NCBI GenBank assembly: GCA_963804885.1
Contig: CAWDSF010000008.1
Location: forward strand, 52,657-116,656
Direction of reading: 5' to 3'
DNA length: 64,000 bases
Source of the DNA: PALSA-1004 sp963804885
GTDB lineage: Bacteria > Pseudomonadota > Gammaproteobacteria > Burkholderiales > SG8-41
The translations under genes and the position numbers were made by a program. Numbering within the stretch: position 1 is the stretch's first letter; each line of letters opens with the position of its first letter. Shown one piece after another: positions 27,961 to 37,039 of this stretch. Below the pieces are notes generated by a model. It made no database searches, was not told the origin of the DNA, and was given only the letters and a program-made list of their open reading frames with translations.

Positions 27961-28885
27961 GATCCTGCCTTTGTTTGCAGTCGCCGCCGACAACTACCCC
28001 AATCGCCCGATTCGCTTCATCGTGCCGCTCACGGCCGGCGCCGGATCGGACACGACCGCGCGCGCAGTCGCGCAGAAGCTCGGTGAAATCCTCGGTCACC
28101 AGGTCGTCGTCGACAATCGTCCCGGTGCAGCCGGCAACATCGGCCTGGAACTTGCCGCCAAGTCGCCACCCGATGGTTATACGATCGTGCTGGTGTCGGC
28201 CTCGAACACCGTCAATCCCGCTCTCATTAAAGTCCCCTTCGATCTCGTGCGTGACTTCGCGCCCGTATCGCAGCTAACGGCGCAGCCGTATGCCCTGACG
28301 GTGCACGTATCCGTACCTGCGAAGAGCATCAGGGAGTTTGTCGAACTTGCGCGCTCGAAGCCGCGCACGCTGACGTACGGCTCGTCGGGCACGGGTGGAT
28401 TGAGCCATCTCGCGAGCGAGCTCTTCGCGCAGATGACCAAAATCGAATGGATCCACGTGCCCTACAAAGGCGGCGCGGCGGGAATTAACGATCTGCTCGG
28501 CGGCCAGATCAATGCGCAGTTCACGACACTCATCGGCACAGTCCAGCATGTGAAGTCCGGCCGCTTGCGCTGGCTTGCGCTTAGCACGGCGCAGCGATCG
28601 CGCGCGGCGCCCGATCTGCCGACGATCGCGGAATCCGGCGTGCCCGGTTTCGACGTCGGCGGCTGGTACGGCGTGCTGGCGCCTGCCAAAACACCGCCGG
28701 CAACGGTAAAGCTGCTGAGCGATTCGATCGTCAAAGCGTTGAAAGCGCCGGAAGTCGGCGAGCGATTTGCCGCGGACGGCTCGGAGCCCGTTGGCCGCAC
28801 GCCTGACAATTTCGCCGCTTACATCAAATCCGAAATCGCCCGGTGGGCAAAGGTCGTGAAAGAAATCGGCATCAAGGCGGAGTAG
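27902..28885 (+). CDS. Bug/TctC-family binding protein 4 (signal peptide partly repeat-encoded)
   Basis: 327 residues. The N-terminus MRSRLWISEYPCLSVFICGLI leads into LPLFAVAA, then YPNRPIRFIVPLTAGAGSD, VVDNRPGAAGNIG, PPDGYTIVLVSAS and IHVPYKGGAAGINDLLGG. Residues 10-20, in the middle of the signal peptide, are encoded by the right arm of the CACAGAT repeat. A later start would leave no export signal, so the repeat seems to supply it. It is probably transcribed with the following PrpD-family gene (33 bases). Confidence 0.88.
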   Translation: MRSRLWISEYPCLSVFICGLILPLFAVAADNYPNRPIRFIVPLTAGAGSDTTARAVAQKLGEILGHQVVVDNRPGAAGNIGLELAAKSPPDGYTIVLVSASNTVNPALIKVPFDLVRDFAPVSQLTAQPYALTVHVSVPAKSIREFVELARSKPRTLTYGSSGTGGLSHLASELFAQMTKIEWIHVPYKGGAAGINDLLGGQINAQFTTLIGTVQHVKSGRLRWLALSTAQRSRAAPDLPTIAESGVPGFDVGGWYGVLAPAKTPPATVKLLSDSIVKALKAPEVGERFAADGSEPVGRTPDNFAAYIKSEIARWAKVVKEIGIKAE

Positions 28886-28918
28886 AATTCACCATCCGGA
28901 AGACGCAAGGAGCCCCTC

Positions 28919-30322
28919 ATGTCCATCGCCATCGAACTCGCGCAACGCATCGCCGCCGTCAAATACGAAGACCTCCCGCAGGACGCCGTGCATTGGGCCA
29001 AGGTCGGCGTGCTCGATACGGTCGGCGTAACGCTGGCCGGCTGCAACGAGGACACGGCGCGGCTCGCCGCGCGCGCATTGGGCGCGGGCGCCGGTCCCAG
29101 CCACGTGCTCGGCACCGACCGCCGCGTCAGCGCGCTCGACGCCGCCGTCATCAACGGCGCCGCCTCTCACGCTCTGGACTTCGACGATTGCAACAACACT
29201 TTCGGCGGCCATCCGTCGGCACCCGTGCTGTCGGCGCTGTTCGGGCTCGCCGACGAGGTCGGCGCAAGCGGGCGCGAATTCATCGCGGCGTACGTCGCGG
29301 GCTTCGAGTGCGAGACCAAGATCGCGCTCGGCGTGAACTTTCATCACTACATGAAAGGCTGGCATCCGACCGCGACACTGGGCGTGTTCGGCTCCGCCGC
29401 CGCCTGCTCACACCTGCTCAAGCTCGACGCGGCGCAGACCGCCATCGCGCTCGCCGCTGCAGCGTCATTTTCTTCTGGCATCAAAGCGAATTTCGGCACC
29501 ATGATGAAGCCACTGCATGTCGGACATTGCGCGCGCAACGGGCTGTATGCCGCGCTGCTGGCGCGCGAGGGCTACACCGCCAATGCGAAGAGCGCGTTCG
29601 AGCACAAGCAGGGCTTCCTCGACGTTTTCAACGGCGAAGGCACTTACGACGCCGCGAAGATCGTCGCCGCGTGGGGCAAGCCGTGGGACATCATCGAGCC
29701 GGGCATCGCGATCAAGCAGTACCCGTGCTGCGGCAGCACGCATCCCGCGATCGACGCGATGCTGACTCTCGTGCGCGAGCACGACCTCAAGCCGGCCGAC
29801 GTGGAGAGCATCCATTCGTGGACGCACACACGCCGCCTCGAGCACACGAACCGCCCGAACCCGCAGAGCGAGCTCGACGCGAAGTTCAGCGTCCAGTACT
29901 GCCTCGCGCGCGCGGTGATCGACCGCAAAGTCGCCATCGACCAGTTCGAGGGCGACGCCTACAAGGACGCGCCCACCCGCGAGATGACCGCGCGAGTGCA
30001 GGCCGCCGCCTATACGACCGCGCAGTTCCCTGCCGACAATCATTTCGGCGCAGAAGTGAAAGTCACGCTGAAAAACGGCAAAGTGCTCTCGCACAAGGTA
30101 AACCAGCCGTACGGCCGCACGTCGAAGAACCCTCTCACGCGCGAGCAATTGAAGGATAAATTCGTCAATTGCGCGGTTCGCGTCCTGCCCGCCGACCGCG
30201 TCGAGCAGCTCTACAACGCCATTGACGGGCTCGAGAAAGCGGACGATGCGCGCGAAATCGCCGCCCTCGCATCGCTGCACTACAAGAGTGCCGCGCGCAC
30301 CGCTATGAAGGCAGCTGTCTAG
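28919..30322 (+). CDS. MmgE/PrpD family protein
   Basis: 467 residues. The family catalyses dehydration/hydration or isomerisation of methylcitrate-like acids. Landmarks are NGAASHALDFDDCNNTFGGHPSAPVLSAL, the KGWHPTATLGVFGSAAA block and IKQYPCCGSTHPAIDAM. The start at 28919 follows an AAGGAG site. Placed after two Bug proteins and before an amino-acid ABC transporter, it is probably part of a catabolic set for a dicarboxylic or hydroxy acid (inference). No prpC or prpB neighbours are seen, so it should not be called PrpD itself. Confidence 0.92.
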   Translation: MSIAIELAQRIAAVKYEDLPQDAVHWAKVGVLDTVGVTLAGCNEDTARLAARALGAGAGPSHVLGTDRRVSALDAAVINGAASHALDFDDCNNTFGGHPSAPVLSALFGLADEVGASGREFIAAYVAGFECETKIALGVNFHHYMKGWHPTATLGVFGSAAACSHLLKLDAAQTAIALAAAASFSSGIKANFGTMMKPLHVGHCARNGLYAALLAREGYTANAKSAFEHKQGFLDVFNGEGTYDAAKIVAAWGKPWDIIEPGIAIKQYPCCGSTHPAIDAMLTLVREHDLKPADVESIHSWTHTRRLEHTNRPNPQSELDAKFSVQYCLARAVIDRKVAIDQFEGDAYKDAPTREMTARVQAAAYTTAQFPADNHFGAEVKVTLKNGKVLSHKVNQPYGRTSKNPLTREQLKDKFVNCAVRVLPADRVEQLYNAIDGLEKADDAREIAALASLHYKSAARTAMKAAV

Positions 30323-30414
30323 CCTATCGCAGGCGTTTGTTGCGTGGTTTACGCGTGTGCTACAGTGGCACGGCTTTCGCTTACCATAAAAAAGTCCCAC
30401 TCAGAGGAGGCGCC

Positions 30415-31224
30415 ATGAATCGCTTAGTGCAACTCATCCCGATCGCATTCGCAGCGGTCCTCATTACGGGTCTCGCGCGCGCCGATGCGCTCGACGACAT
30501 CAAGAAGCGCGGCACGCTGATCGTCGGCGTCAAAGCCGACTACAAGCCCTACGGCTTCCGCGATCCCTCCGGCGCGATCGTCGGCATCGAGCCCGATCTC
30601 GCGGCCGACGTCGCCAAGCGCCTGGGCGTCAAGCTGGAGCTCGTGCCGGTCGTGTCGTCCAACCGCATGCAGTTCCTCGAGCAGGGCAAGATCGATCTCA
30701 TGATCGCGACCATGAACGACAAGCCCGACCGCCGCAAGGTCGTGTACATCGTCGAGCCGTCGTATTACTCGTCGGGCGTCAACATCCTCACGCCGAAAGC
30801 CGCCAAGCTCAAGGACTGGAAAGACCTGAAAGACAAGAAAGTGTGCATGATCCAGGGCGCCTGGTACAACAAGCAGATCCAGCAGGACTACGGCGCGGAG
30901 ATCGTCGCTTTCAAAGGCACGTCCGAAGTCTACAGCGCGCTGAAAGGCAACAACTGCGTCGGCTTCGTCTACGACGACACGCTGGTCATGGCCAACCTGC
31001 TCGAGCCCGAGTGGAAAGAATACGAGATGCCGTTCAAGACCATTCTCGACGACCCGTGGGGCCTCGCGGTCAAGCTCGGCGAGGAATCGTTCTACAAGTT
31101 CATGGCGAACACCGTCGCCGACTGGCACCGCAACGGGACCATCGTGGGGCTCGAGAAGAAATACGGGCTCTCGAACACCGCCTTCGCGGTCAAGATGAAT
31201 GCCGATTACAAGGCCAAGAAATAA
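30415..31224 (+). CDS. Polar amino-acid ABC transporter substrate-binding protein
   Basis: 269 residues. The signal peptide ends TGLARA; the SBP_bac_3 fold begins IKKRGTLIVGVKADYKPYGFRDPSGAIVGIEPDLAADVAKRLG. AGAGGAGGCGCC supplies the ribosome-binding site before the ATG at 30415. The permeases and ATPase lie downstream after a terminator and a repeat. Ligand is uncertain; KADYKPYGFRD carries aromatic and acidic residues typical of the pocket. Confidence 0.92.
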   Translation: MNRLVQLIPIAFAAVLITGLARADALDDIKKRGTLIVGVKADYKPYGFRDPSGAIVGIEPDLAADVAKRLGVKLELVPVVSSNRMQFLEQGKIDLMIATMNDKPDRRKVVYIVEPSYYSSGVNILTPKAAKLKDWKDLKDKKVCMIQGAWYNKQIQQDYGAEIVAFKGTSEVYSALKGNNCVGFVYDDTLVMANLLEPEWKEYEMPFKTILDDPWGLAVKLGEESFYKFMANTVADWHRNGTIVGLEKKYGLSNTAFAVKMNADYKAKK

Positions 31225-31244
31225 CGACAGCGCAATCCGGCACA

Positions 31245-31271
31245 GGGCGCGGCGCACACCGCGCCCTTTTT
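31245..31271 (+). terminator. Terminator after the ABC binding protein
   Basis: GGGCGCGG (31245-31252) pairs with CCGCGCCC (31259-31266), then T5. It may allow read-through so that the binding protein is made in excess over the permeases. Confidence 0.8.
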
Positions 31272-31288
31272 GCTTGAAGGTTTGCATT

Positions 31289-31424
31289 AATTTCCCTCGC
31301 CCCTCGGGGGAGAGGGCCAGGGTGAGGGGCGGTCTGAATCTTGCCTTCTGTCATGAACACAAGCGAAATCCTTTCCCCTCACCCCGACCCTCTCCCCATT
31401 CACGCGGGGCGAGGGAGATTTTTT
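31289..31424. repeat. Two-armed G/C-rich palindromic repeat (REP-like), copy 1
   Basis: The left arm CCCTCGCCCCTCGGGGGAG... with AGGGTGAGGGGC (31293-31332) is repeated in inverted form as CCCCTCACCCCGACCCTCTC... to GGGGCGAGGGA (31376-31417). Each arm also folds on itself. The same design recurs at 50402-50540. Confidence 0.8.
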
Positions 31425-31443
31425 AAGACCGCTTCATAAGCGC

Positions 31444-32178
31444 ATGCAGGAATTCTTCGACTGGTTCCGCTGGCTCTACGACGCGACCGGCATCAACCTC
31501 ACGATTTTCTACGACGCGTTCGACCGCAAGCGTTTCGTCAACGGCTTTCTGACCACGCTGCAGCTTGCATTCTCCTGCGTGGTGCTCTCGGTCGTGATCG
31601 GCGTCATCGGCGCGTGGCTGCAGGGCTCGCGCTTGAATCTCACGCGCAGAATCGTTTACTGGTATATCCAGTTCTTCCGCAACACCCCGCCGCTCGTGCA
31701 GATCTATTTCTTTTACTTCGGCGTCGGCCACCTCATCACCGGCGCGGGCGGGGTGCCGCTCGTCACCAACATCCAGTGGGCGATCTTCGCCCTTTCCCTG
31801 TACGCGGGCGCCTTCAACGTCGAAATCTTCCGCTCCGGCATCGAAGCCGTGCCGAGCGCGACGATCGAGGCGGCCGAGTCGCTCGGCTTCTCGCGCCTGC
31901 GCGCGTACGCGCTGATCGTGCTGCCGCTCGCATTTCGCATCAGCCTGCCGGCGCTCAACAACAACCTCGTCAACCTGGTCAAGACCACGAGCATCTCGTA
32001 TGCGATCGCGGTGCCGGAAATGCTCTACGTCTCGAACCAGATCTGGTCGGATTCGGTCAACGTGCCGGAGATGATGAACGTGCTGCTGATCTGCTACGTG
32101 AGCCTCGTCGGCATCCTGGTGTGGATCATGCATAAGTGGGAAAACGCGATGCGCGTGCCGGGCATGGGCCATGCGTGA
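31444..32178 (+). CDS. Polar amino-acid ABC transporter permease 1
   Basis: 244 residues, HisM type, with about five transmembrane helices (TTLQLAFSCVVLSVVIGVIG, VLLICYVSLVGILVWIM). The EAA loop that contacts the ATPase is EAAESLGFSRLRAYALIVLP. QFFRNTPPLVQIYFFYFG is the usual family mark. It partners with the second permease starting 13 bases later. Confidence 0.93.
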   Translation: MQEFFDWFRWLYDATGINLTIFYDAFDRKRFVNGFLTTLQLAFSCVVLSVVIGVIGAWLQGSRLNLTRRIVYWYIQFFRNTPPLVQIYFFYFGVGHLITGAGGVPLVTNIQWAIFALSLYAGAFNVEIFRSGIEAVPSATIEAAESLGFSRLRAYALIVLPLAFRISLPALNNNLVNLVKTTSISYAIAVPEMLYVSNQIWSDSVNVPEMMNVLLICYVSLVGILVWIMHKWENAMRVPGMGHA

Positions 32179-32190
32179 GACTCTGCAGCA

Positions 32191-33055
32191 ATGAGCACCG
32201 ACCTGCCCGTGCTGAACCTCGCGGCGCTCAACCGGCTGAACAGGCCGGCTCGAGCGATGCAGCGGCACTTGCGACAGGTGCGCGTCTCGAACTTCGCTCG
32301 TGCACGCCCTGCTGCTCGTCACGTGCTTTGCCGCCAGCATCGGCATCGCGCAAGCCCAGGCGGCAAGCGGGCACCCGTCGGTGCTCGCGACCTTGTTGAA
32401 GTGGACGCCGCTCATCCTGAAAGGCTTCGTCTTCAATATCGCGATCAGCTTTCTCGCGATGGCGATCGGCACGTTCTTCGGCATGTTCCTGGGCCTCGCG
32501 CAAATCTCGCTGCTGCGCCCCGTGCGCAAGGGCGCGTGGTTCGCGACCCACTTCTTCCGCAACGCCCCGTGGCTCGTGCTGCTCTTCTATTGCATGTTCC
32601 TGCTGCCCTTCAAGTTCACGCTGTTCGGCACCACGGTGCCGTTTCCGGACTGGATGAAGGCGACACTCGGTCTCTCCCTGCCCGTGATGGCCAATGTGTC
32701 CGAGATCGTGCGCGGCGCGATCCAGTCGATTCCGACCGGCCAATGGGAGTCCGCATATTCGCTCGCGTTCACCCGCCGGCAGACGCTGTGGATGATCATC
32801 CTGCCGCAGGGCGTCAAGCGCATGCTGCCGCCGTGGATGAACGTTTACTGCATACTCGCGGTCGGCACGGTGCTCGCCTCGGTGGTCGGCGTGCAGGAAG
32901 TGATGACGCTGACAGGCGATGCGCTATCCTCGGAGAACCGGCCCGAGCTGCTGATGCCGTTTTACGGTTTCGTGCTGCTGCTGTTTTTCGCCTACTGCTA
33001 CCCGATCGCGCGCTGGACGGTTGCGATGGAAAAGAAATACGCGGTGAAAATATGA
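32191..33055 (+). CDS. Polar amino-acid ABC transporter permease 2 (one frameshift)
   Basis: About 287 residues from the ATG at 32191 after removing one extra base near 32297. A cytosolic N-terminus (MSTDLPVLNLAALNRLNRP) precedes a first helix with HALLLVTCFAASIGIA. FFRNAPWLVLLFYCMFLLPF and the EAA-like loop WESAYSLAFTRRQTLWMIILP follow. The stop overlaps the ATPase start as ATGA. Confidence 0.9.
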
Positions 33056-33799
33056 GCGGCGACACCTTATATCTAGCGTAAGCGACATCCACAAATCCTT
33101 CGGCGAACGCCGAGGTGCTGAAAGGCATTTCGTTCGACATCGCGAAGGGCGAAGCCGTGTGCATCATCGGCCCGTCAGGCTCCGGCAAGTCGACGCTGCT
33201 GCGCTGCCTGAACGGGCTCGCCACCATCGACCGCGGCAGCATCCGCATCGGCACTCACAACGTGCACGAGATCAAAACCGACCAGCAGAGCATCGCGCTG
33301 CGCAAGGACGTGTCGATGGTGTTCCAGCAGTACAACCTGTTTCCCGCACAAGACCGCGCTGGAAAACATCATGATGGCGCCGGTGCACGTGTTGAAGCAG
33401 GACAAAGCGGAAGTCGAAGCGCGCGCGCATGCGCTGCTCAAGAAAGTGCGGCTCGCCGGCAAGGAAACGCATTATCCGGGCGAGCTGTCGGGCGGCCAGC
33501 AGCAGCGCGTCGCGATCGCCCGTTCACTCGCGATGCGCCCGTCCGTGATGCTGTTCGACGAAGTGACTTCCGCGCTCGACCCCGAGACCGTCAAGGAAGT
33601 GCTGGTGACGATCCGCGAGCTGGTCGACGACGGCCTGACCTGCGTGCTCGTCACGCACGAGATGGGCTTCGCGCGTGAAGTCGCCGAGCACGTCTACTTC
33701 ACCGATCAGGGCGTGATCGTCGAGCACGGCAAGCCGGCGGATCTGTTCGCCGCTCCGCAGCATGCGAGGACCAAGGCGTTTCTGGATCAGATCCTCTAG
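33052..33799 (+). CDS. Polar amino-acid ABC transporter ATP-binding protein (three frameshifts)
   Basis: About 248 residues after repair. Walker A is GPSGSGKS, the Q-loop QQYNLFP, the signature LSGGQQQRVAIARSLA, Walker B VMLFDEVTSALD and the H-loop VTHEMGFA. One base is missing near 33074 (after MSGDTLYL), and extra bases lie near 33107 and 33347 (CCCGCAC for CCGCAC). All breaks sit in otherwise highly conserved sequence, so sequence error is more likely than decay. Confidence 0.92.
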
Positions 33800-33847
33800 C
33801 AGCGCGGGTTCCTAGTACAAAGTAATTAAATAGCGAAAGGCTCTCCC

Positions 33848-34831
33848 ATGAAGTATTTACGTACCGCGCTATCGGGTCTGCTTGCAGCGACTGCGTGTTC
33901 TGCCACGTGCGCCTTTGCAGCCGAAGCGCAAACTCAATATCCGACGCGGCCCGTCCGCATGGTGGTCGGGTTCGCAGCGGGCGGCGCCACAGACCTATTC
34001 GCGCGCATCGTCGCGCAGCGGCTCACCGAGCGCTGGGGCCAGCAGGTCGTGGTCGACAACCGCACCGGCGCGGGCGGCAGCCTCGGCACTGCAATCGTCG
34101 CGAAGGCACAGCCTGACGGCTATACCCTCGCCGTGATTTCGAGCTCGCACATGATCAACGCATCGCTCTACAAGTCGCTGCCGTTCGACGCCGTTGCCGA
34201 CTTCGAAGGCGTGGCAATGATTTGCGGCATAACCAATGTGCTTGCCGTCAATCCGGCGCTGCCCGCAAAGTCGGTGGCCGAGTTCATCGCGCTCGCCAAG
34301 GCCAAACCCGGGACCATCAATTTCGCCTCCGGCGGCGTCGGGTCGTCGAGCCATCTGGGCGGCGAACTCTTCAAAAGCGCGGCAGGAATCCAGATCGTGC
34401 ACGTGCCGTACAAGGGTACTGCGGACGCCCTGCGCGACCTGATTTCAGGCCAGGTGCAATCGACCGTCGATGCGGTGTCCGCGCTGCTACCCCATATCAA
34501 CAAAGGCGCGTTGCGCGCGCTCGGCGTCGGCGACAGCAAACGCATGCCGCAGTTGCCCGACGTGCCGACGATCGCGGAAGCCGGGCTTCCCGGCTTCGAG
34601 TACGCGGCGATCGTCGGCGTCCTTGCACCTGCCCGCACGCCGCGCGAAGTCGTGGCGAAGATAAACCGCGATATCAACGAAATCGTGAGCGCGCCGGAAA
34701 TCAGCTCGCGTTTCGCCGAAATGGGCGCCCGTCCGGCGCTCATGACGCCACAGCAACTCAACACGCTCGTCAAAAACGATGTCGCGCGGTTCGCCCGCAT
34801 CATCAAGTCGGCAGGAGTCCAGACGCAATGA
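33848..34831 (+). CDS. Bug/TctC-family binding protein 5
   Basis: 327 residues. The signal peptide ends CSATCAFAAEA; then YPTRPVRMVVGFAAGGATD, VVDNRTGAGGSLG, QPDGYTLAVISSS and VHVPYKGTADALRDLISG. AAAGGCTCTCCC precedes the ATG. The stop overlaps the dipeptidase start by ATGA, a tight coupling that hints that the binding protein and the hydrolase handle the same compound. Confidence 0.93.
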   Translation: MKYLRTALSGLLAATACSATCAFAAEAQTQYPTRPVRMVVGFAAGGATDLFARIVAQRLTERWGQQVVVDNRTGAGGSLGTAIVAKAQPDGYTLAVISSSHMINASLYKSLPFDAVADFEGVAMICGITNVLAVNPALPAKSVAEFIALAKAKPGTINFASGGVGSSSHLGGELFKSAAGIQIVHVPYKGTADALRDLISGQVQSTVDAVSALLPHINKGALRALGVGDSKRMPQLPDVPTIAEAGLPGFEYAAIVGVLAPARTPREVVAKINRDINEIVSAPEISSRFAEMGARPALMTPQQLNTLVKNDVARFARIIKSAGVQTQ

Positions 34832-36033
34832 ACGAAAACGACGCGCTCGCACGCGCGCAGGAGATCCATCGCGACCACATCGTCATCGACACGATGACGC
34901 CGCATTTCATCGCCGAATGGGTGGTAACCCCCGCGATGGTCGAGCTCGGCAAGCAGATGCAGGCGCAGGGCAAAAAACGCTCGGCAATCCAGGCCGCACT
35001 CGCCAACCATCTGATCGAAAACTGCGAACGCGATGCTGCGACGCGCGATGCCTACCTTGCCTACTGGAAGCGCTCAGGCGTTGCTGCCGGCAACGTAACG
35101 CTTTACGCCGCGGGCCCGCCGGACAGCGCATACGAATCGCTGCTCGCGGAATTCGCGCGCGCGCAGCGCATGCTCGATGCCCTCGGCGGCGCAGTCGTGC
35201 AGGCAACGAGCGCCGGCGACATCGAAAATGCATACAAGCGCGGCACCCCGGCGGTGCTGTTCAATATCCAGAGCCCCGAGCCGGTGGGCGACAGGCTCGA
35301 ACGCGTCGATGACCTCTACGCCCGCGGACTGCGCGCGATGCAGCTCACGTACAACCTGCGCACGCGCTTCGGCGACGGTTGCCTCGAAAAGAACGACGGC
35401 GGCATCAGCCGGCTCGGCGAAGCGCTCGTTGCGAAGATGAACGCGCGCCGCATGATGGTGGACGTCTCGCACGCGAGCGCGCAAACGGCGCGCGATGCGG
35501 CGGCCGCGTCCGCCGTGCCTATCATCGCGAGCCACACGGTCGCGCGGGCATTGAGCGGACACGCGCGCGGTTTTCCCGACGACGTGCTGAAAACGATCGC
35601 CGGCAAGGGAGGCTATATCGGCATCGCGATTCCGCCGCCGTTCGTGCTGCCGCCCGCCGGCGACGGCCGCGCGCAAAAGCTCGGCAAGCCTGCAGGCTGG
35701 GCCACGCTCGATACCGTCGTCGATCACGTGCAGCACATGCTCAATGTCGCCGGCACCGACCACGTCGGCATCGGCACCGACTGGGGCAAGCCTTATTACA
35801 ACGCGCTGAGTTGGACCGCCGAAATGGTGAACGAGCCAACCGCAGGCTTCGACTGGGTCGGCTGGCGCCCGCAGGACCGCTTCGATCCCAATATGCAGGT
35901 CGTCGATATGGAAACGTGGGACAAGTGGCCCAACCTGACGGCGGCGCTCTTGCGCCGCGGCATCGCCGAATCGACGGTCGTCAAAATCGTCGGCGGCAAT
36001 TTCCTGCGGGTCATGCGCGAAGTGTGCGGCTGA
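34828..36033 (+). CDS. Membrane-dipeptidase (M19) family metallohydrolase
   Basis: 401 residues. The family hydrolyses dipeptides or related amides with two zinc ions in a TIM barrel. MMVDVSHASAQTARDAAAAS, PIIASHTVARALSGHARG and the C-terminal GTDHVGIGTDWG are clear. The first metal motif, normally D-x-H-x-D, reads IDTMTPHF here, so the His/Asp pair is altered and the usual dipeptidase chemistry should not be assumed. It is translationally coupled to Bug gene 5. Confidence 0.88.
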   Translation: MNENDALARAQEIHRDHIVIDTMTPHFIAEWVVTPAMVELGKQMQAQGKKRSAIQAALANHLIENCERDAATRDAYLAYWKRSGVAAGNVTLYAAGPPDSAYESLLAEFARAQRMLDALGGAVVQATSAGDIENAYKRGTPAVLFNIQSPEPVGDRLERVDDLYARGLRAMQLTYNLRTRFGDGCLEKNDGGISRLGEALVAKMNARRMMVDVSHASAQTARDAAAASAVPIIASHTVARALSGHARGFPDDVLKTIAGKGGYIGIAIPPPFVLPPAGDGRAQKLGKPAGWATLDTVVDHVQHMLNVAGTDHVGIGTDWGKPYYNALSWTAEMVNEPTAGFDWVGWRPQDRFDPNMQVVDMETWDKWPNLTAALLRRGIAESTVVKIVGGNFLRVMREVCG

Positions 36034-36146
36034 CCGTACGGCTCCCGCTCCGTCTGCGATAAAATCGGGATCGCTCGTCGACACACCGCGCTGACGCCGC
36101 CTGGCACGGCGCACCACCACAATTTCTTTTCCGAAGGAGCTTCACG

Positions 36147-37000
36147 ATGGCAATCATCGATTCGCAGATCCACGCCTACGAGGCAAATACATCCAAACGG
36201 CCCTGGAAGACCGTGCCGGACTCGCCCGCCGAGCGCGACCGGCGATGAACACGTGGCGGCGATGGACAAGCTCGGCGTCGACGGCGCGATCTTCGTCTCC
36301 TCCTTTTCGATGTACCAGGACGACTCGAGCTATGCCGTCGAAGTGCAGAAGAAGCACCCCGGCCGCTTCGCGCTCGTCAAGCCCGTCAATCATGAGGATC
36401 CACAAGTCGAAGACGTGATCGCCGAGTGGAAGAAGACGCCGGGCACCGTCGGCATCCGCATCAGGCTGCCGAAAGAAAAAGGGATCAAACACGATGATCC
36501 GGGTCTCGATCGTATCGCGCGCGCCGCGGTGAAGCATGATTTTGCGGTGAATTTCCTGTGCTGGGGCAACATCGATGAGGGCACGAAGGTCATCGACCGC
36601 CACCCCGACACGCGCTTCGTTCTCGACCACCTCGGCATGCTGCAGCCGCGCACGCCGGCAGCTCGCGCTGCCGCTGCCGACCCGTGGGCCGATCTGCCCG
36701 AAGGTCGTCGCCCTCGCCAGGCGCAAGAACGCGGTGATCAAGGTCAGCGGCGCGTGCACGCTGTCGAAAGAACCTTATCCTTACCCGGACATCTGGGAAC
36801 CGCTCGCCAAAATATTCGACGCATGGGGTTTCGAGCGCTGTCTGTGGGGCACCGACTGGACGCGCGCCTTCCCTGTCGTCAACTACGAAAACGCGGTCAA
36901 GCCTTTCCTCGAGACTGATCGCCTGAGCAAGAGCGAATGGGCAATGCTGATGGGCGGCGCGTGCGAGAAGGCGTATCGGTGGGCGCCGAAGAAGGGCTGA
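36147..37000 (+). CDS. Amidohydrolase-2 family hydrolase (two frameshifts)
   Basis: About 283 residues after removing extra bases near 36238 (ERDR to TGDEHVAAMDKLG) and 36708 (to KVVALARRKNAVIKVSG). The start MAIIDSQIHAYEANT follows GAAGGAGC. TPGTVGIRIRLPKEKG, HPDTRFVLDHLG and RCLWGTDWTRAFP carry the expected His and Asp ligands of the family. The substrate is unknown. It is the last gene before the lower-GC island. Confidence 0.88.
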
Positions 37001-37039
37001 GCAGCCGATTAGATCGACGGGTTGTTCGATGCGATGGAG

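Noticed and set aside
33079..33081. TAA early in the ABC ATPase taken as a true stop, leaving an eight-residue peptide
   Set aside because: The expected N-terminus (VSDIHKSFG) continues in a neighbouring frame, so one base is missing.
34222..36033. A 603-codon frame joining Bug gene 5 and the dipeptidase
   Set aside because: The first 200 codons are the wrong frame of the Bug gene; the dipeptidase starts at the ATG at 34828.
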